DNA from: Candidatus Hydrogenedentota bacterium
Lineage (GTDB): Bacteria; Hydrogenedentota; Hydrogenedentia; Hydrogenedentales; CAITNO01
Reading direction: 5' to 3'
Assembly (NCBI GenBank): GCA_903822375.1
Contig: CAIJOU010000474.1
Coordinates: 1 to 12,054, forward strand
DNA: 12,054 nt
Shown: positions 1-7,060 of the stretch, in pieces
Numbering within the stretch: position 1 is the first letter of the stretch
Layout: every line of letters starts with the position of its first letter
Position numbers and translations under genes: made by a program
Notes under the pieces: generated by a model
What the model was told of the DNA's origin: nothing
What the model saw: the letters and a program-made list of their open reading frames with translations, nothing else
The model's database searches: none

Positions 1-56
1 GCAAGATTAAGAGCAAGAAGCCCCATGCGCCAGTCAGCTGAAGCGGTACCGAGCCG

Positions 57-827
57 CTAAAACGGTTCGTGCAGGTGTTTCACCGGTTCGCAGGTCAGAA
101 TGACCGCACTTTGGGGATGGCGCCGCACGATAAGCTCGTCGTTTTCCACGAGCGACACGTAGTCCATCGAACTGTCAAAGGCCAGCAGTGCGGGCCCGCG
201 GGTAATAACGAACCGCACCGTCACGTCCTCCGCCACGACCAGATGGTTGGTCTGGTGCGAAGCCGACTTGAAGGCGATGCCGATGCCCTTTTGAAAAAGA
301 CCCCGGGTAATCGCGTTGAAATAGGCCGTGCTGCCAAAGGGGGTGCAGACGATAAAGCCGTCGCCGATAATCTCCGCCCCATTGTCAAAGGGCTCGCCGC
401 CCAGCCAGAGCCGAAAGCGCACCGCGCTGTTGATGCGGCCCATGTCCACGTTGATCTCGTTCAGGCACGCCAGGGTGAAATCCGGCTCCACGCTGCCCGG
501 CTCGGGGTGGTTGACCACGCATTCCAGTTTGGTGTACTCGTTGCGCACCAGCCTTCCCCGGGCCAGCGCCGCGACCACGTCACCCGCCGGATGGGGGATG
601 CAGCGGTGTCCAAGGCGGCTGTTCAGAATGGGGACTTTGGGCCGGCCGGGCCAGCGCAACTCCGCCGCAAGCAGCGTTCCATCGCCGCCGTACGACACCA
701 CCACATCGGGGTCAGAATCCACTATTTCCAAATTGGCGTAACGCTCGAAATGCGTGCCCAACGCCTCCGCCTCGTTTCCAAACAAAGCCACGCGCAGATA
801 CGGATACTCGGTGTCAGGAGCTGTCAT
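57..827 (-). CDS. nadK: NAD kinase (ATP-NAD kinase family)
   Basis: Cytosolic enzyme that phosphorylates NAD to NADP using ATP or polyphosphate. The 256-residue product has the family hallmarks in order: a Rossmann-like start (LRVALFGNE, about residues 11-19), the catalytic GGDGTLL motif at 47-53 (Asp49), the NAD-contacting NE pair at 123-124, GDG at 155-157, and GSTAY at 165-169. The frame stays open upstream to 1049, but that extension does not resemble the family. The start at 827 puts the first beta-strand about ten residues in, as is usual, although it has no good ribosome binding site; an in-frame ATG at 851 is the alternative. The usual PTGSTAY is TPFGSTAY here, and the residues after it (FNAITRG) differ from the common LSAGGP-like stretch, so this is a divergent subgroup. 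It is transcribed away from the WecA-like gene. I am confident of the family and less sure of the exact start. Confidence 0.88.
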   Translation of the reverse strand: MTAPDTEYPYLRVALFGNEAEALGTHFERYANLEIVDSDPDVVVSYGGDGTLLAAELRWPGRPKVPILNSRLGHRCIPHPAGDVVAALARGRLVRNEYTKLECVVNHPEPGSVEPDFTLACLNEINVDMGRINSAVRFRLWLGGEPFDNGAEIIGDGFIVCTPFGSTAYFNAITRGLFQKGIGIAFKSASHQTNHLVVAEDVTVRFVITRGPALLAFDSSMDYVSLVENDELIVRRHPQSAVILTCEPVKHLHEPF

Positions 828-1271
828 GAAAGTGCAGATTCCCGGGTGCATCCCTTGGGATGGGCACGGCAAAACGCCGCGCCAAGAATAATTCAGTATA
901 TCATGAAACACCCTGTTCGGCACGGGCCGCCCCCCCTCTTTACAGAGTATTCCCCGCCGAATCCGGTTCTTGCCCAACGCGCATCGCCAACCGAACAAGT
1001 GGTCTTGCAGTGCCGTTTGCCGGTACAGCGCGCGAACAGACCGACTCAAAGATGTGCCCGGAAGCGGCCAAACAAACAGACGCGCAGACTATCCAACGGC
1101 GTCGACTGTCCCCGCTCCGACAAAACACCGGGTAAGAACTGGACGCAATGCCCGGTTGCCGCGGTTGCGGATTCAAGCCTGCATCGGTTAGTATCATGAC
1201 CAATCTGTCTGGAATGCCGCCGGAGGGGCTGCAAGGCTTTTCCGGAATCACGGCAGTCTGCGGGGTGAGAC
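828..1271. other. Divergent intergenic region, nadK / WecA-like gene
   Basis: These 444 bases separate two divergent genes. Several open frames cross the region but none has a recognisable protein or a ribosome binding site. Apart from the possible nadK promoter there is only a weak promoter-like pair on the plus strand: TTGCGG at 1165-1170 and TAGTAT at 1189-1194, with an 18-bp spacer. It could serve the WecA-like gene but is a poor match. Confidence 0.5.
895..903 (-). promoter_or_regulatory. Possible extended -10 promoter of nadK
   Basis: On the minus strand this reads TGATATACT: a TGn extension followed by a hexamer matching TATAAT at five of six positions. It lies about 70 bp upstream of the chosen nadK start. 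No convincing -35 element is present at 16-18 bp, which an extended -10 promoter can tolerate. This is a motif match only. Confidence 0.3.
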
Positions 1272-2888
1272 GTGCTGGATGTTTCGGCATATTTGAAAAG
1301 TCCCACATGTTGGACAATCTTTCTGGGGTGTTTCGCAGCGACCACTTTCTTGACGCCGGCGGTCATGGCTTTGGCACGCCTGCTGGGCGGCGTCGAGAGC
1401 GACGGATACCGGAAGATTCACAAGTCGCCCACGCCGCTTCTTGGCGGACTGGCCATATCGATACCCTTCATCGCGGTTGCGCTGGCGTGCCTGTCCGAAA
1501 AGACCGGAATGTTTCAGGCGGTCGGCGGACATACCTGGGACTTTGCGGTGCTCCTGGCCGGATGCACAGGCATTACCATGCTGGGGATTGTCGATGACGT
1601 GCGCGGAATGCGCGCCCGCCACAAACTGCTGGGCCAGGTGCTCGCCGCAACCCTTGTGGCGTCTTCCGGTTGCGCCATCCGGGCAATCGGCATTCCGCTC
1701 GTTGGCACGATCAGTCTTGAGCATGCCGCGGGACTGGGACCCCTGCTTACGGTTCTCTGGATTGTGGGCATTACCAACGCTGTGAACCTTATCGACGGCA
1801 TGGACGGTCTTGCGGCGGGAGTGTCGCTGATTGCCACCGTGTCACTGGGGGCGCTGGCCGGACTCAACGGCTCTCCCTTTGTCGTGCTGCTGTGCATTGC
1901 CCTTGCGGGCAGTCTGCTCGCCTTTCTCCGCTACAACTGGCACCCGGCGCGCATATTCCTCGGCGACACCGGAAGCATGTTTCTGGGCTTCACGCTGGCG
2001 ACCCTTTCCCTCATGGGCTCCTACAAGACCCACGGCACGGTGCTCATGCTGGCCACCGTCATGGCGCTCGGCATACCCATTTTTGAAACGCTCATCTCCA
2101 TGGTCCGCCGCTACGCCGGCGGCTTCCCCATCTTCACCGGCGATTCGCGGCACACCCACCACCGGCTGCTGCTCATGGGCATGTCCCAGCGCCAGGCCGC
2201 CGCGGTTCTCTACGCCGCCGGACTGCTTTGTTTTGCCGCCGCCTTGCTGGAGACCATGCTGCCGAAAGACTTTCCCCAGTCGCTGATTCCGTCGGGAATC
2301 TTTATGGTAACCCTTGTGAGCATTGCCGTCGTCGCCGGCTACACCAGAACCATATCCGTCAAGTTCCGCCACCGCCGGGAGACGATGCGGCATCTTGCCT
2401 TTGCGCGCTACGCCACCATGACCCTGGTTCCCGGCGCCTCCCAGCAGACCGTTTCCCGTGTAATGGGTCTTATCTGCGAGGAGTTTGGGCTCAGCTTTGT
2501 CGCCATGGAATTCGATGGTGGACAGGGACGGATTGCCTCGGCCAACTCGCCGGACCATCTTCACGTTGTGGCCCATTCCCGCTCCATTGAGCGGCTTTTC
2601 GTCAAGGCGTCCGACGGGAGCCGCCTGGAGGTGGTGTTTGAGCAGAAACGCGAAGCAGGCCCCATTGCGCGCCACACCACTGCGGCATGCCTTGCCCAAA
2701 TCTTCGAGGGAATCAGCGCTGCATTCCTTGAAGAGACTCACCCAAAGATGAAGCCCGGCGAAATGCGGACAGGGATCACGTCACTTCACCGTTCCCCCGC
2801 CGACCGCCCGGGGGCGATTATGGGCGGAACGGACTCTGGTTCAACCGAAGCGTTGAAAGGCGAGGTCCGGGTCGAGCACACGAACTGA
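1272..2888 (+). CDS. WecA/MraY-type polyprenyl-phosphate HexNAc-1-phosphate transferase with C-terminal extension
   Basis: Integral membrane enzyme of the WecA/TagO/MraY superfamily. It moves a sugar-1-phosphate (usually GlcNAc-1-P from UDP-GlcNAc) onto undecaprenyl phosphate, the first step of surface polysaccharide assembly. The 538-residue product carries the family motifs: VDDVRG at 107-112 with the metal-binding Asp pair, NLIDGMDGLAAG at 172-183, GDTGS at 231-235, and the cytoplasmic HTHHRLL at 294-300, all among many hydrophobic helices up to about residue 357. The GTG start is the first codon after an in-frame TGA at 1266 and overlaps a GGGGTGA ribosome-binding match. An ATG start at residue 32 would cut the first membrane helix. 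WecA homologues usually have about 350-380 residues. Here residues 365-538 form an additional soluble, probably cytoplasmic, domain that I do not recognise. The sugar donor cannot be read from sequence, so no symbol is given. The hydrolase gene follows 50 bp downstream. Confidence 0.9.
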   Translation: MLDVSAYLKSPTCWTIFLGCFAATTFLTPAVMALARLLGGVESDGYRKIHKSPTPLLGGLAISIPFIAVALACLSEKTGMFQAVGGHTWDFAVLLAGCTGITMLGIVDDVRGMRARHKLLGQVLAATLVASSGCAIRAIGIPLVGTISLEHAAGLGPLLTVLWIVGITNAVNLIDGMDGLAAGVSLIATVSLGALAGLNGSPFVVLLCIALAGSLLAFLRYNWHPARIFLGDTGSMFLGFTLATLSLMGSYKTHGTVLMLATVMALGIPIFETLISMVRRYAGGFPIFTGDSRHTHHRLLLMGMSQRQAAAVLYAAGLLCFAAALLETMLPKDFPQSLIPSGIFMVTLVSIAVVAGYTRTISVKFRHRRETMRHLAFARYATMTLVPGASQQTVSRVMGLICEEFGLSFVAMEFDGGQGRIASANSPDHLHVVAHSRSIERLFVKASDGSRLEVVFEQKREAGPIARHTTAACLAQIFEGISAAFLEETHPKMKPGEMRTGITSLHRSPADRPGAIMGGTDSGSTEALKGEVRVEHTN

Positions 2889-2925
2889 CCCGTATCTGGC
2901 GATACCATGGAGTATTTGTCCCGAC

Positions 2926-2930
2926 GGGAG
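2926..2930 (+). promoter_or_regulatory. Ribosome binding site of the first alpha/beta hydrolase
   Basis: GGGAG ends eight bases before the ATG at 2939. It favours that ATG over the in-frame GTG at 2930 or TTG at 2933, which overlap or directly follow the site. Confidence 0.6.
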
Positions 2931-2938
2931 TGTTGCGC

Positions 2939-3823
2939 ATGGTCATTCTCGGCCTTACCCTGTCTGTCCTGCTGTTTGCGCTGGCGACCATTATTTTTGT
3001 GCTGTTCTTCCGCGTGCCCGGAAAGATCTTTGATTCCGCCGGCATGCCGATCCACTACACGGACCAGGGCGCGGGCATTCCGATCATTCTTGTGCACGGT
3101 TTCGCGGTGCAGTCGGACATCAACTGGCGCTGGACCGGATGCATCCGGCACCTGCGGAAGCGCGGTTACCGCGTGATCGCGATGGATGTGCGGGGGCACG
3201 GCCGCAGCGGCAAACCCCATGATCCGCGGGACTACGGGGCGGCGCTTTCCGATGATATCATTCGCCTGATGGACCATCTGGGCATTGAGAAGGCGCATGT
3301 TGCGGGATATTCCATGGGCGGATTCATCGTGCTCAAGACGATAGAACGCCACCCGGACCGGCTCCTGAGCGGCGTTATTTGCGCCGCCGGTTGGGGTGTC
3401 CTGGATGAGAAGAACATCGCGCTGTTTCGGGAAATCGTGCGCGCGATCGAGGAGGGCCGGAACTTTGATCCGATCACGCACTGGCTCGACAAGGACAGGC
3501 ACGCGTCGCGGCTGAATTGCCTGCTGTCCAATTTCTTCATGCGACACACCAACGACCTCGACGCCATTGTGAATGTCTTCAGGACCTTCGAGGCGCTGAT
3601 GGTGGAAGAAGGCGCGCTTCGCCGCAACACCGTTCCCGCGCTGACTCTGGTCGGTGAAAACGACGGCATTCGCGAGGCGTCGGACAGACTGCCGGGTGTC
3701 ATGGCAAACCACGAGCTGGTGCACATTCCCGGAAGCGATCACCTGACCACGATCCTGCATCCCCGTTTCATGCCGCAAATGCTCGGCTTTCTTGACCGGC
3801 ATTCGCCGGTCAGTTCCGCATGA
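2939..3823 (+). CDS. Membrane-anchored alpha/beta hydrolase
   Basis: Serine hydrolase of the alpha/beta-hydrolase fold, 294 residues. The N-terminus (about residues 2-24) is one uninterrupted hydrophobic segment, a membrane anchor or uncleaved signal. The rest is a standard fold: oxyanion-region HGF near 53-55, DVRGHGRS at 83-90, the nucleophile elbow GYSMGG with Ser125, a likely acid Asp242 in the GENDG turn, and the catalytic His268 in GSDH. Cap-domain residues lie roughly between 150 and 225. The substrate cannot be deduced; esterase, lipase or C-C hydrolase activity are all possible. It lies 50 bp after the WecA-like gene on the same strand, so co-transcription and an envelope-related substrate are plausible inferences. 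An 8-bp hairpin overlaps its last codons. Confidence 0.85.
   Translation: MVILGLTLSVLLFALATIIFVLFFRVPGKIFDSAGMPIHYTDQGAGIPIILVHGFAVQSDINWRWTGCIRHLRKRGYRVIAMDVRGHGRSGKPHDPRDYGAALSDDIIRLMDHLGIEKAHVAGYSMGGFIVLKTIERHPDRLLSGVICAAGWGVLDEKNIALFREIVRAIEEGRNFDPITHWLDKDRHASRLNCLLSNFFMRHTNDLDAIVNVFRTFEALMVEEGALRRNTVPALTLVGENDGIREASDRLPGVMANHELVHIPGSDHLTTILHPRFMPQMLGFLDRHSPVSSA
3793..3812 (+). repeat. Hairpin at the 3' end of the hydrolase gene
   Basis: A perfect 8-bp inverted repeat (TGACCGGC / GCCGGTCA) with a 4-base loop lies just before the stop codon. A third partial copy of the arm, TGACCGGCA, spans the stop at 3821. No T-run follows, so it is not a standard intrinsic terminator. It could stabilise the mRNA end. 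Confidence 0.5.
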
Positions 3824-4552
3824 CCGGCACCGTGACCGCATGGATGTGACACCCGAAGTCCACCAGGTTGCGTTGTTGTCCGGCATCGATTGACGGATGC
3901 CCCCCGCACCCCGCAGGGGTGCCGGGCCGATCCAGTGGGAACGCATCGACAAAACCTTTGCGGGGGTGGACATCGGTTTCGACCTTCCGCTTCCGTACCG
4001 TTTCGGCGCCAAGCCGAAAAGGAAAAACCGGATTGTCTTTGGCCAGTGCGAAGGCTACCGGAACAAGCGCGGTGGATTCGGAGGGCAAGGCGGCGCAACT
4101 AAAGTTCCAGCCGCCTACCCGGCGGCCCGCCGCGAAGTTTGTTGCCCATTTCGCCGTAAAGCTACCTGGCATAGGTGAAACCAGCGACGGGCTTATACTG
4201 TCCAACGACAGGAATACAGAAACGCCGATTTTGGTTAACCGCCAACAGGAAGGCCAGGTACAAGGGCTTTGGGACGGGGAACGCAGGTTCACCACCAGAC
4301 AACCCGATGTGCTCAAAGCCATTCTTTTCAACCATCGGGCACGCCACAACTGCATCCTCGCGCATGAATGTTGCTTCCCGGCCTGCCAGCGGACCGTTCA
4401 GGCCATGCGTCCGTATGAACCTGTTTGGGATTTCGAGTCTGAAATGTTGGCGCTAAGGGATTTGGCAGATGTATTTCAGGGATTTCCTGATACAAATCAT
4501 AGTACGGACATACGATGATGAGTGACGGCACTTACGGTTGAGACAACGCCGC

Positions 4553-4582
4553 GCACGACGCCTGAAGGGCGTCGCGTGCTTT
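4553..4582 (+). terminator. Weak terminator-like hairpin
   Basis: GCAC and GACGCC pair with GGCGTC and GTGC across a 5-base loop, with a 2-base bulge on the right arm, followed by only three T residues. The stem is GC-rich, but the short T-run makes intrinsic termination uncertain. It would act on plus-strand readthrough before the LruC operon. Confidence 0.3.
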
Positions 4583-4696
4583 CATCGGGACGGGGTGATG
4601 AGGTATTCGCCGAAAAGAAGGCCACTCCATACAAGGCAAATGAGGTAGGACATCAGGCCTGCCATCTCAATGGAAGTAGTTGCCATTAGGAATAGG

Positions 4697-4714
4697 GAGG
4701 TTTCTGGAAACCTC
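4697..4714 (+). repeat. Leader hairpin upstream of the lipoprotein gene
   Basis: A perfect 7-bp inverted repeat, GAGGTTT / AAACCTC, with a 4-base loop (CTGG). It ends 20 bp before the AAGGAG ribosome binding site of the lipoprotein gene. It could be a 5'-leader structure or an operator; the sequence does not decide. Confidence 0.45.
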
Positions 4715-4734
4715 ACGTGACACCACAGTTCAAA

Positions 4735-4740
4735 AAGGAG
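4735..4740 (+). promoter_or_regulatory. Ribosome binding site of the lipoprotein gene
   Basis: AAGGAG lies 8 bases before the ATG at 4749 but only 2 bases before the in-frame ATG at 4743. The spacing favours the second ATG. Confidence 0.7.
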
Positions 4741-4748
4741 CAATGAAG

Positions 4749-5165
4749 ATGCACAGAACACGTTTCTTGGGCGCCGCATCGGCCGTGTTGGCCTTGTGGG
4801 CGGTGGTCGGCTTGGGATGCACTCAAAGCCAGCCGGTGGATATCCACAAATTGAATGTCCCCGCAGACTTCACCTACTCGACCACCCGGGACGTGACGGT
4901 GAAAGTGACGGTCGCGGATGTGGACGGCAACGTCAGTTCGGGCACCCAAGTAACCGTGGGGGGCACGGAGGACGAACTGATTCCAGGCAATGTCTTCCTG
5001 CGCGGCATCACGGATGACCAGGGCAAGTTTGAGCAGGCGGTCCGGGTACCCGCCCGCCTGGCCAGCCTGCGCGTGCAGGCCTCCATCGTGGGCATATCCA
5101 ACAGATCTGATGTGGCCATACAGAACAACGAAGTTTCCGTGGACTTCGGGCCGCAACAGCAGTAA
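4749..5165 (+). CDS. Small lipoprotein with a beta-sandwich-like domain, paired with the LruC protein
   Basis: A 138-residue exported protein. The N-terminus has a basic start, a hydrophobic core and the sequence VGLGC. This fits a lipoprotein signal with Cys24 as the lipidated residue, though the box is imperfect because position -3 is Gly. The mature part looks like one all-beta domain of the carboxypeptidase-regulatory or Ig-like type: FTYSTTRDVTVKVTV, then DVDGNV, then GITDDQGKF, ending in SVDFG. As I recall, the N-terminal section of single-chain LruC proteins in Bacteroidota has the same plan (a phrase like 'F.TT..V.L.V', a 'G.TD..G.F' turn, and a final '.DFG'). Here it is a separate gene, with its stop 11 bases before the next start. 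A structural or binding role at the outer membrane is the likely inference; no catalytic motif is seen. Confidence 0.75.
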   Translation: MHRTRFLGAASAVLALWAVVGLGCTQSQPVDIHKLNVPADFTYSTTRDVTVKVTVADVDGNVSSGTQVTVGGTEDELIPGNVFLRGITDDQGKFEQAVRVPARLASLRVQASIVGISNRSDVAIQNNEVSVDFGPQQQ

Positions 5166-5169
5166 AGGG
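5164..5169 (+). promoter_or_regulatory. Ribosome binding site of the LruC gene
   Basis: AAAGGG begins inside the stop codon of the upstream lipoprotein gene and ends 7 bases before the ATG at 5177. It supports translation of the two genes from one mRNA. Confidence 0.5.
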
Positions 5170-5176
5170 CACAACA

Positions 5177-6826
5177 ATGAAACGAAAAGTATTTGCAATA
5201 GCAATTGTTGCGGCAGGGCTTTCTCTCACAGGCATTACCGGCAGTCCGGGAAAACTGGTCTGGACTTTCCTGCACAATCCCTATTCGAGCAACTATGACT
5301 CGGCAGGCATACCGCTGGTCATCGATCAGAAGGCGAACTTCACCGCCGATTTTTACCAGCGCGTCACGGCGGCACTGCCCGAAAGCCGGGACATCCGCAA
5401 CACCAACCCCGACTACATCGCCTCGGATTTTGCGTCAAACGTGTATATTGAGAAGCTGGCGGACGTGTGGGTGAGTTTCCTGCACGAAGGGGCCGGATAT
5501 CAGAACAGTATCGGGTATTTCACCTACACCGACGGCGCCGTGCCGCAGACCAAGAACGGCCTGCCGGAGATAATCCTGTTCCCGAACAGTTCCTTCTACA
5601 ATTCAGGCGGCAGCAACAACGGTCTGCGCACGGGCGATTCGGTGTATCTGGGGCGCTTCCCCGCAGGCACGCACATCGGCTTTGTGCTCGTTTCCAACGG
5701 CTTCAGTTCTTCCACCGGAGTCAAGACCAACCAAGACACAGACTGGATCTTTTACACACTCAGCGGGCTGGACAGCGAAACGGAGGCGAGCCTGAAGCCA
5801 CATACCGTGCTGTTCTACGACCTGGCGACCCACAGCGCCGTGCTGGGCATGGAGGACATCCTGCGCACCAACGCATCCTGCGACCACGATTTCAACGACG
5901 TGCTCATCACGGTCAATTCAAATCCGGTCGAGGCCATCACTTCGTCGCTCCTCCGCCCCCTTCCCGGCCCTTCGGACCGGGACAAGGACGGGGTGCTCGA
6001 CGCCAACGACGATTATCCCGACGACCCGGCACGGGCATTCAACATTTCCTATCCTTCCAAGGACAACTGGGGCACCCTTGCCTTCGAAGACATGTGGCCC
6101 GTACAGGGCGACTATGACATGAACGACCTGGTGATGCGCTACCAGATAACGCAGGTGGAGGACAGCCAGGGCCGGGTCAAGGACCTGGAAATGACGATGC
6201 AAATCCAAGCCCGGGGCGCGAGCCGCCCCAGCGGCTTTGGCGTCGAACTGACCAACGTCGCCCCCTCCGCCCTGGACAGTGCAACGATGGCGATTAACGA
6301 CAAGACGGCGGTCGCCATCTCCCCCGAAACGGGACAGCCCTATCTGACCTGGGTCTTCTTTGACAACGCAAGCTATTACGCTCCCACGCCCGCCGGATAC
6401 TCGTTCTACAACACGGAGGCCTACGCCCCCAAACAGGACGGGCCGGTGTTCAAGCTCAAGATGACCTTCAAGAATCCACCCGCCCGGGCGACGCTGGGTG
6501 CGGCGCCGTACAATCCGTTCCTGTTCAGTTCGGCGGACCGGGGCATCGAAGTGCATCTGCCTGACTATCCTCCGACCAAGCTGGCCAGAACGGCTTTGTT
6601 CGGCACGGGCGCGGACACTTCCAAGCCGAGTGCCAAGCGGTACTATAAGACCGCAAAGAACCTTCCCTGGGCGCTTCACATTGCCGAGAACTGGCACCAC
6701 CCCCTGGAAAAGACCATGGTCACCGTGGCCTATCCCGATTTCGCGCCGTGGGCCGAAGCGGCGGGCAAGTCAAATCTGAACTGGTATCTGCTGCCCGGCA
6801 TAAGTCCTGTGGGGGTATATCCCTGA
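5177..6826 (+). CDS. LruC domain-containing secreted protein with DUF4114 domain
   Basis: A 549-residue exported protein. Residues 1-23 form a Sec-type signal (basic MKRK, then a hydrophobic run), without a clear lipobox. Residues of about 100-247 match the DUF4114 pattern: a GDSVYLGRFPAGTHIGF section and an acidic CDHDFNDVLI loop of the type thought to bind calcium. Residues 267-284 (DRDKDGVLDANDDYPDDP) form a thrombospondin-type-3-like Asp-rich calcium loop. Residues of about 288-545 are the LruC domain, with AFEDMWPVQGDYDMNDLV at 302-319 and the closing NLPWALHI and WYLLPG segments. LruC is named after a Leptospira surface antigen recognised by uveitis antibodies, and the family's biochemical role is unknown. 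This is probably a surface or extracellular calcium-stabilised protein acting with the lipoprotein encoded 11 bp upstream. A strong terminator follows. Confidence 0.88.
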   Translation: MKRKVFAIAIVAAGLSLTGITGSPGKLVWTFLHNPYSSNYDSAGIPLVIDQKANFTADFYQRVTAALPESRDIRNTNPDYIASDFASNVYIEKLADVWVSFLHEGAGYQNSIGYFTYTDGAVPQTKNGLPEIILFPNSSFYNSGGSNNGLRTGDSVYLGRFPAGTHIGFVLVSNGFSSSTGVKTNQDTDWIFYTLSGLDSETEASLKPHTVLFYDLATHSAVLGMEDILRTNASCDHDFNDVLITVNSNPVEAITSSLLRPLPGPSDRDKDGVLDANDDYPDDPARAFNISYPSKDNWGTLAFEDMWPVQGDYDMNDLVMRYQITQVEDSQGRVKDLEMTMQIQARGASRPSGFGVELTNVAPSALDSATMAINDKTAVAISPETGQPYLTWVFFDNASYYAPTPAGYSFYNTEAYAPKQDGPVFKLKMTFKNPPARATLGAAPYNPFLFSSADRGIEVHLPDYPPTKLARTALFGTGADTSKPSAKRYYKTAKNLPWALHIAENWHHPLEKTMVTVAYPDFAPWAEAAGKSNLNWYLLPGISPVGVYP

Positions 6827-6868
6827 AGAGAATTCCGAAACCGGAAATCGAGAAGTACAGACATTGCC

Positions 6869-6909
6869 CCGGGCGGTTTGGTTGATGCGGCCGCCCGGAG
6901 CTTTTTTTT
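6869..6909 (+). terminator. Intrinsic terminator of the LruC operon
   Basis: A perfect 8-bp GC stem (CCGGGCGG at 6869-6876, CCGCCCGG at 6891-6898) with a 14-base loop is followed after three bases by eight consecutive T residues (6902-6909). It lies 43 bp after the LruC stop codon and is a textbook rho-independent terminator on the plus strand. Confidence 0.88.
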
Positions 6910-6926
6910 CAGCAACACGGGTAGCA

Positions 6927-6990
6927 GGCACCTGTTCCCGGCAAAGGTCAATGCTGGCACGCCCGGGAGCATCGGCGGGAACAGGATGCC
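6927..6990. repeat. Nested inverted repeat in the convergent gap
   Basis: A perfect 10-bp inverted repeat, CCTGTTCCCG (6931-6940) and CGGGAACAGG (6976-6985), is extended by GGCA / TGCC with one bulged A. It encloses 35 bases that include a smaller ATGCT / AGCAT pair (6951-6955, 6968-6972). It lies between two converging transcripts just past the LruC terminator and has no T-run. Confidence 0.55.
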
Positions 6991-7006
6991 AGTCCCCCTG
7001 CGGATG

Positions 7007-7039
7007 GTGCGCTCCGTCCCGCGTTGCGGGACTACGCAC
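7007..7039 (-). terminator. Hairpin downstream of the membrane hydrolase gene
   Basis: A perfect 7-bp stem, GTCCCGC (7016-7022) and GCGGGAC (7026-7032), has a 3-base loop and an outer GTGCG / CGCAC pair (7007-7011, 7035-7039) across a small internal loop. It begins 21 bp past the minus-strand stop at 7061. It lacks a T-run in either direction, so a termination or mRNA-end role is only suggested by position. Confidence 0.35.
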
Positions 7040-7060
7040 ACCCTACGGGTATCGGATGGG

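Larger units (their letters stand above)
3824..4748. other. Long intergenic stretch without a convincing gene
   Basis: About 925 bp between the hydrolase stop and the lipoprotein start. Open frames cross it on both strands (for example 3868-4518 plus, 3810-4355 minus). They overlap one another, have no good ribosome binding sites and show no motif I know. The part from about 4190 to 4530 looks less GC-rich than the flanking genes. The stretch may be untranslated DNA, a decayed gene, or an unknown RNA or repeat element. It contains a bulged hairpin (4553-4579) and a leader hairpin (4697-4714), both listed separately. Confidence 0.5.

Noticed and set aside
1165..1194. Promoter for the WecA-like gene (TTGCGG, 18 bp, TAGTAT)
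   Set aside because: Only three and four of six positions match the consensus. It is mentioned in the intergenic entry but not called as a feature.
69..1199. Long plus-strand open frame opposite nadK (376 codons)
   Set aside because: It is antisense to a clear NAD kinase, has basic, low-complexity composition and no motif. It is a shadow of the coding strand in GC-rich DNA.
2786..4012. 408-codon minus-strand open frame
   Set aside because: It lies mostly opposite the alpha/beta hydrolase with an intact catalytic triad, has no recognisable domain, and extends into the unassigned gap without a ribosome binding site.
4582..4686. 34-codon minus-strand frame with a hydrophobic segment (possible small membrane protein)
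   Set aside because: No ribosome binding site or promoter, and a single hydrophobic run is weak evidence. It is not reported as a gene.
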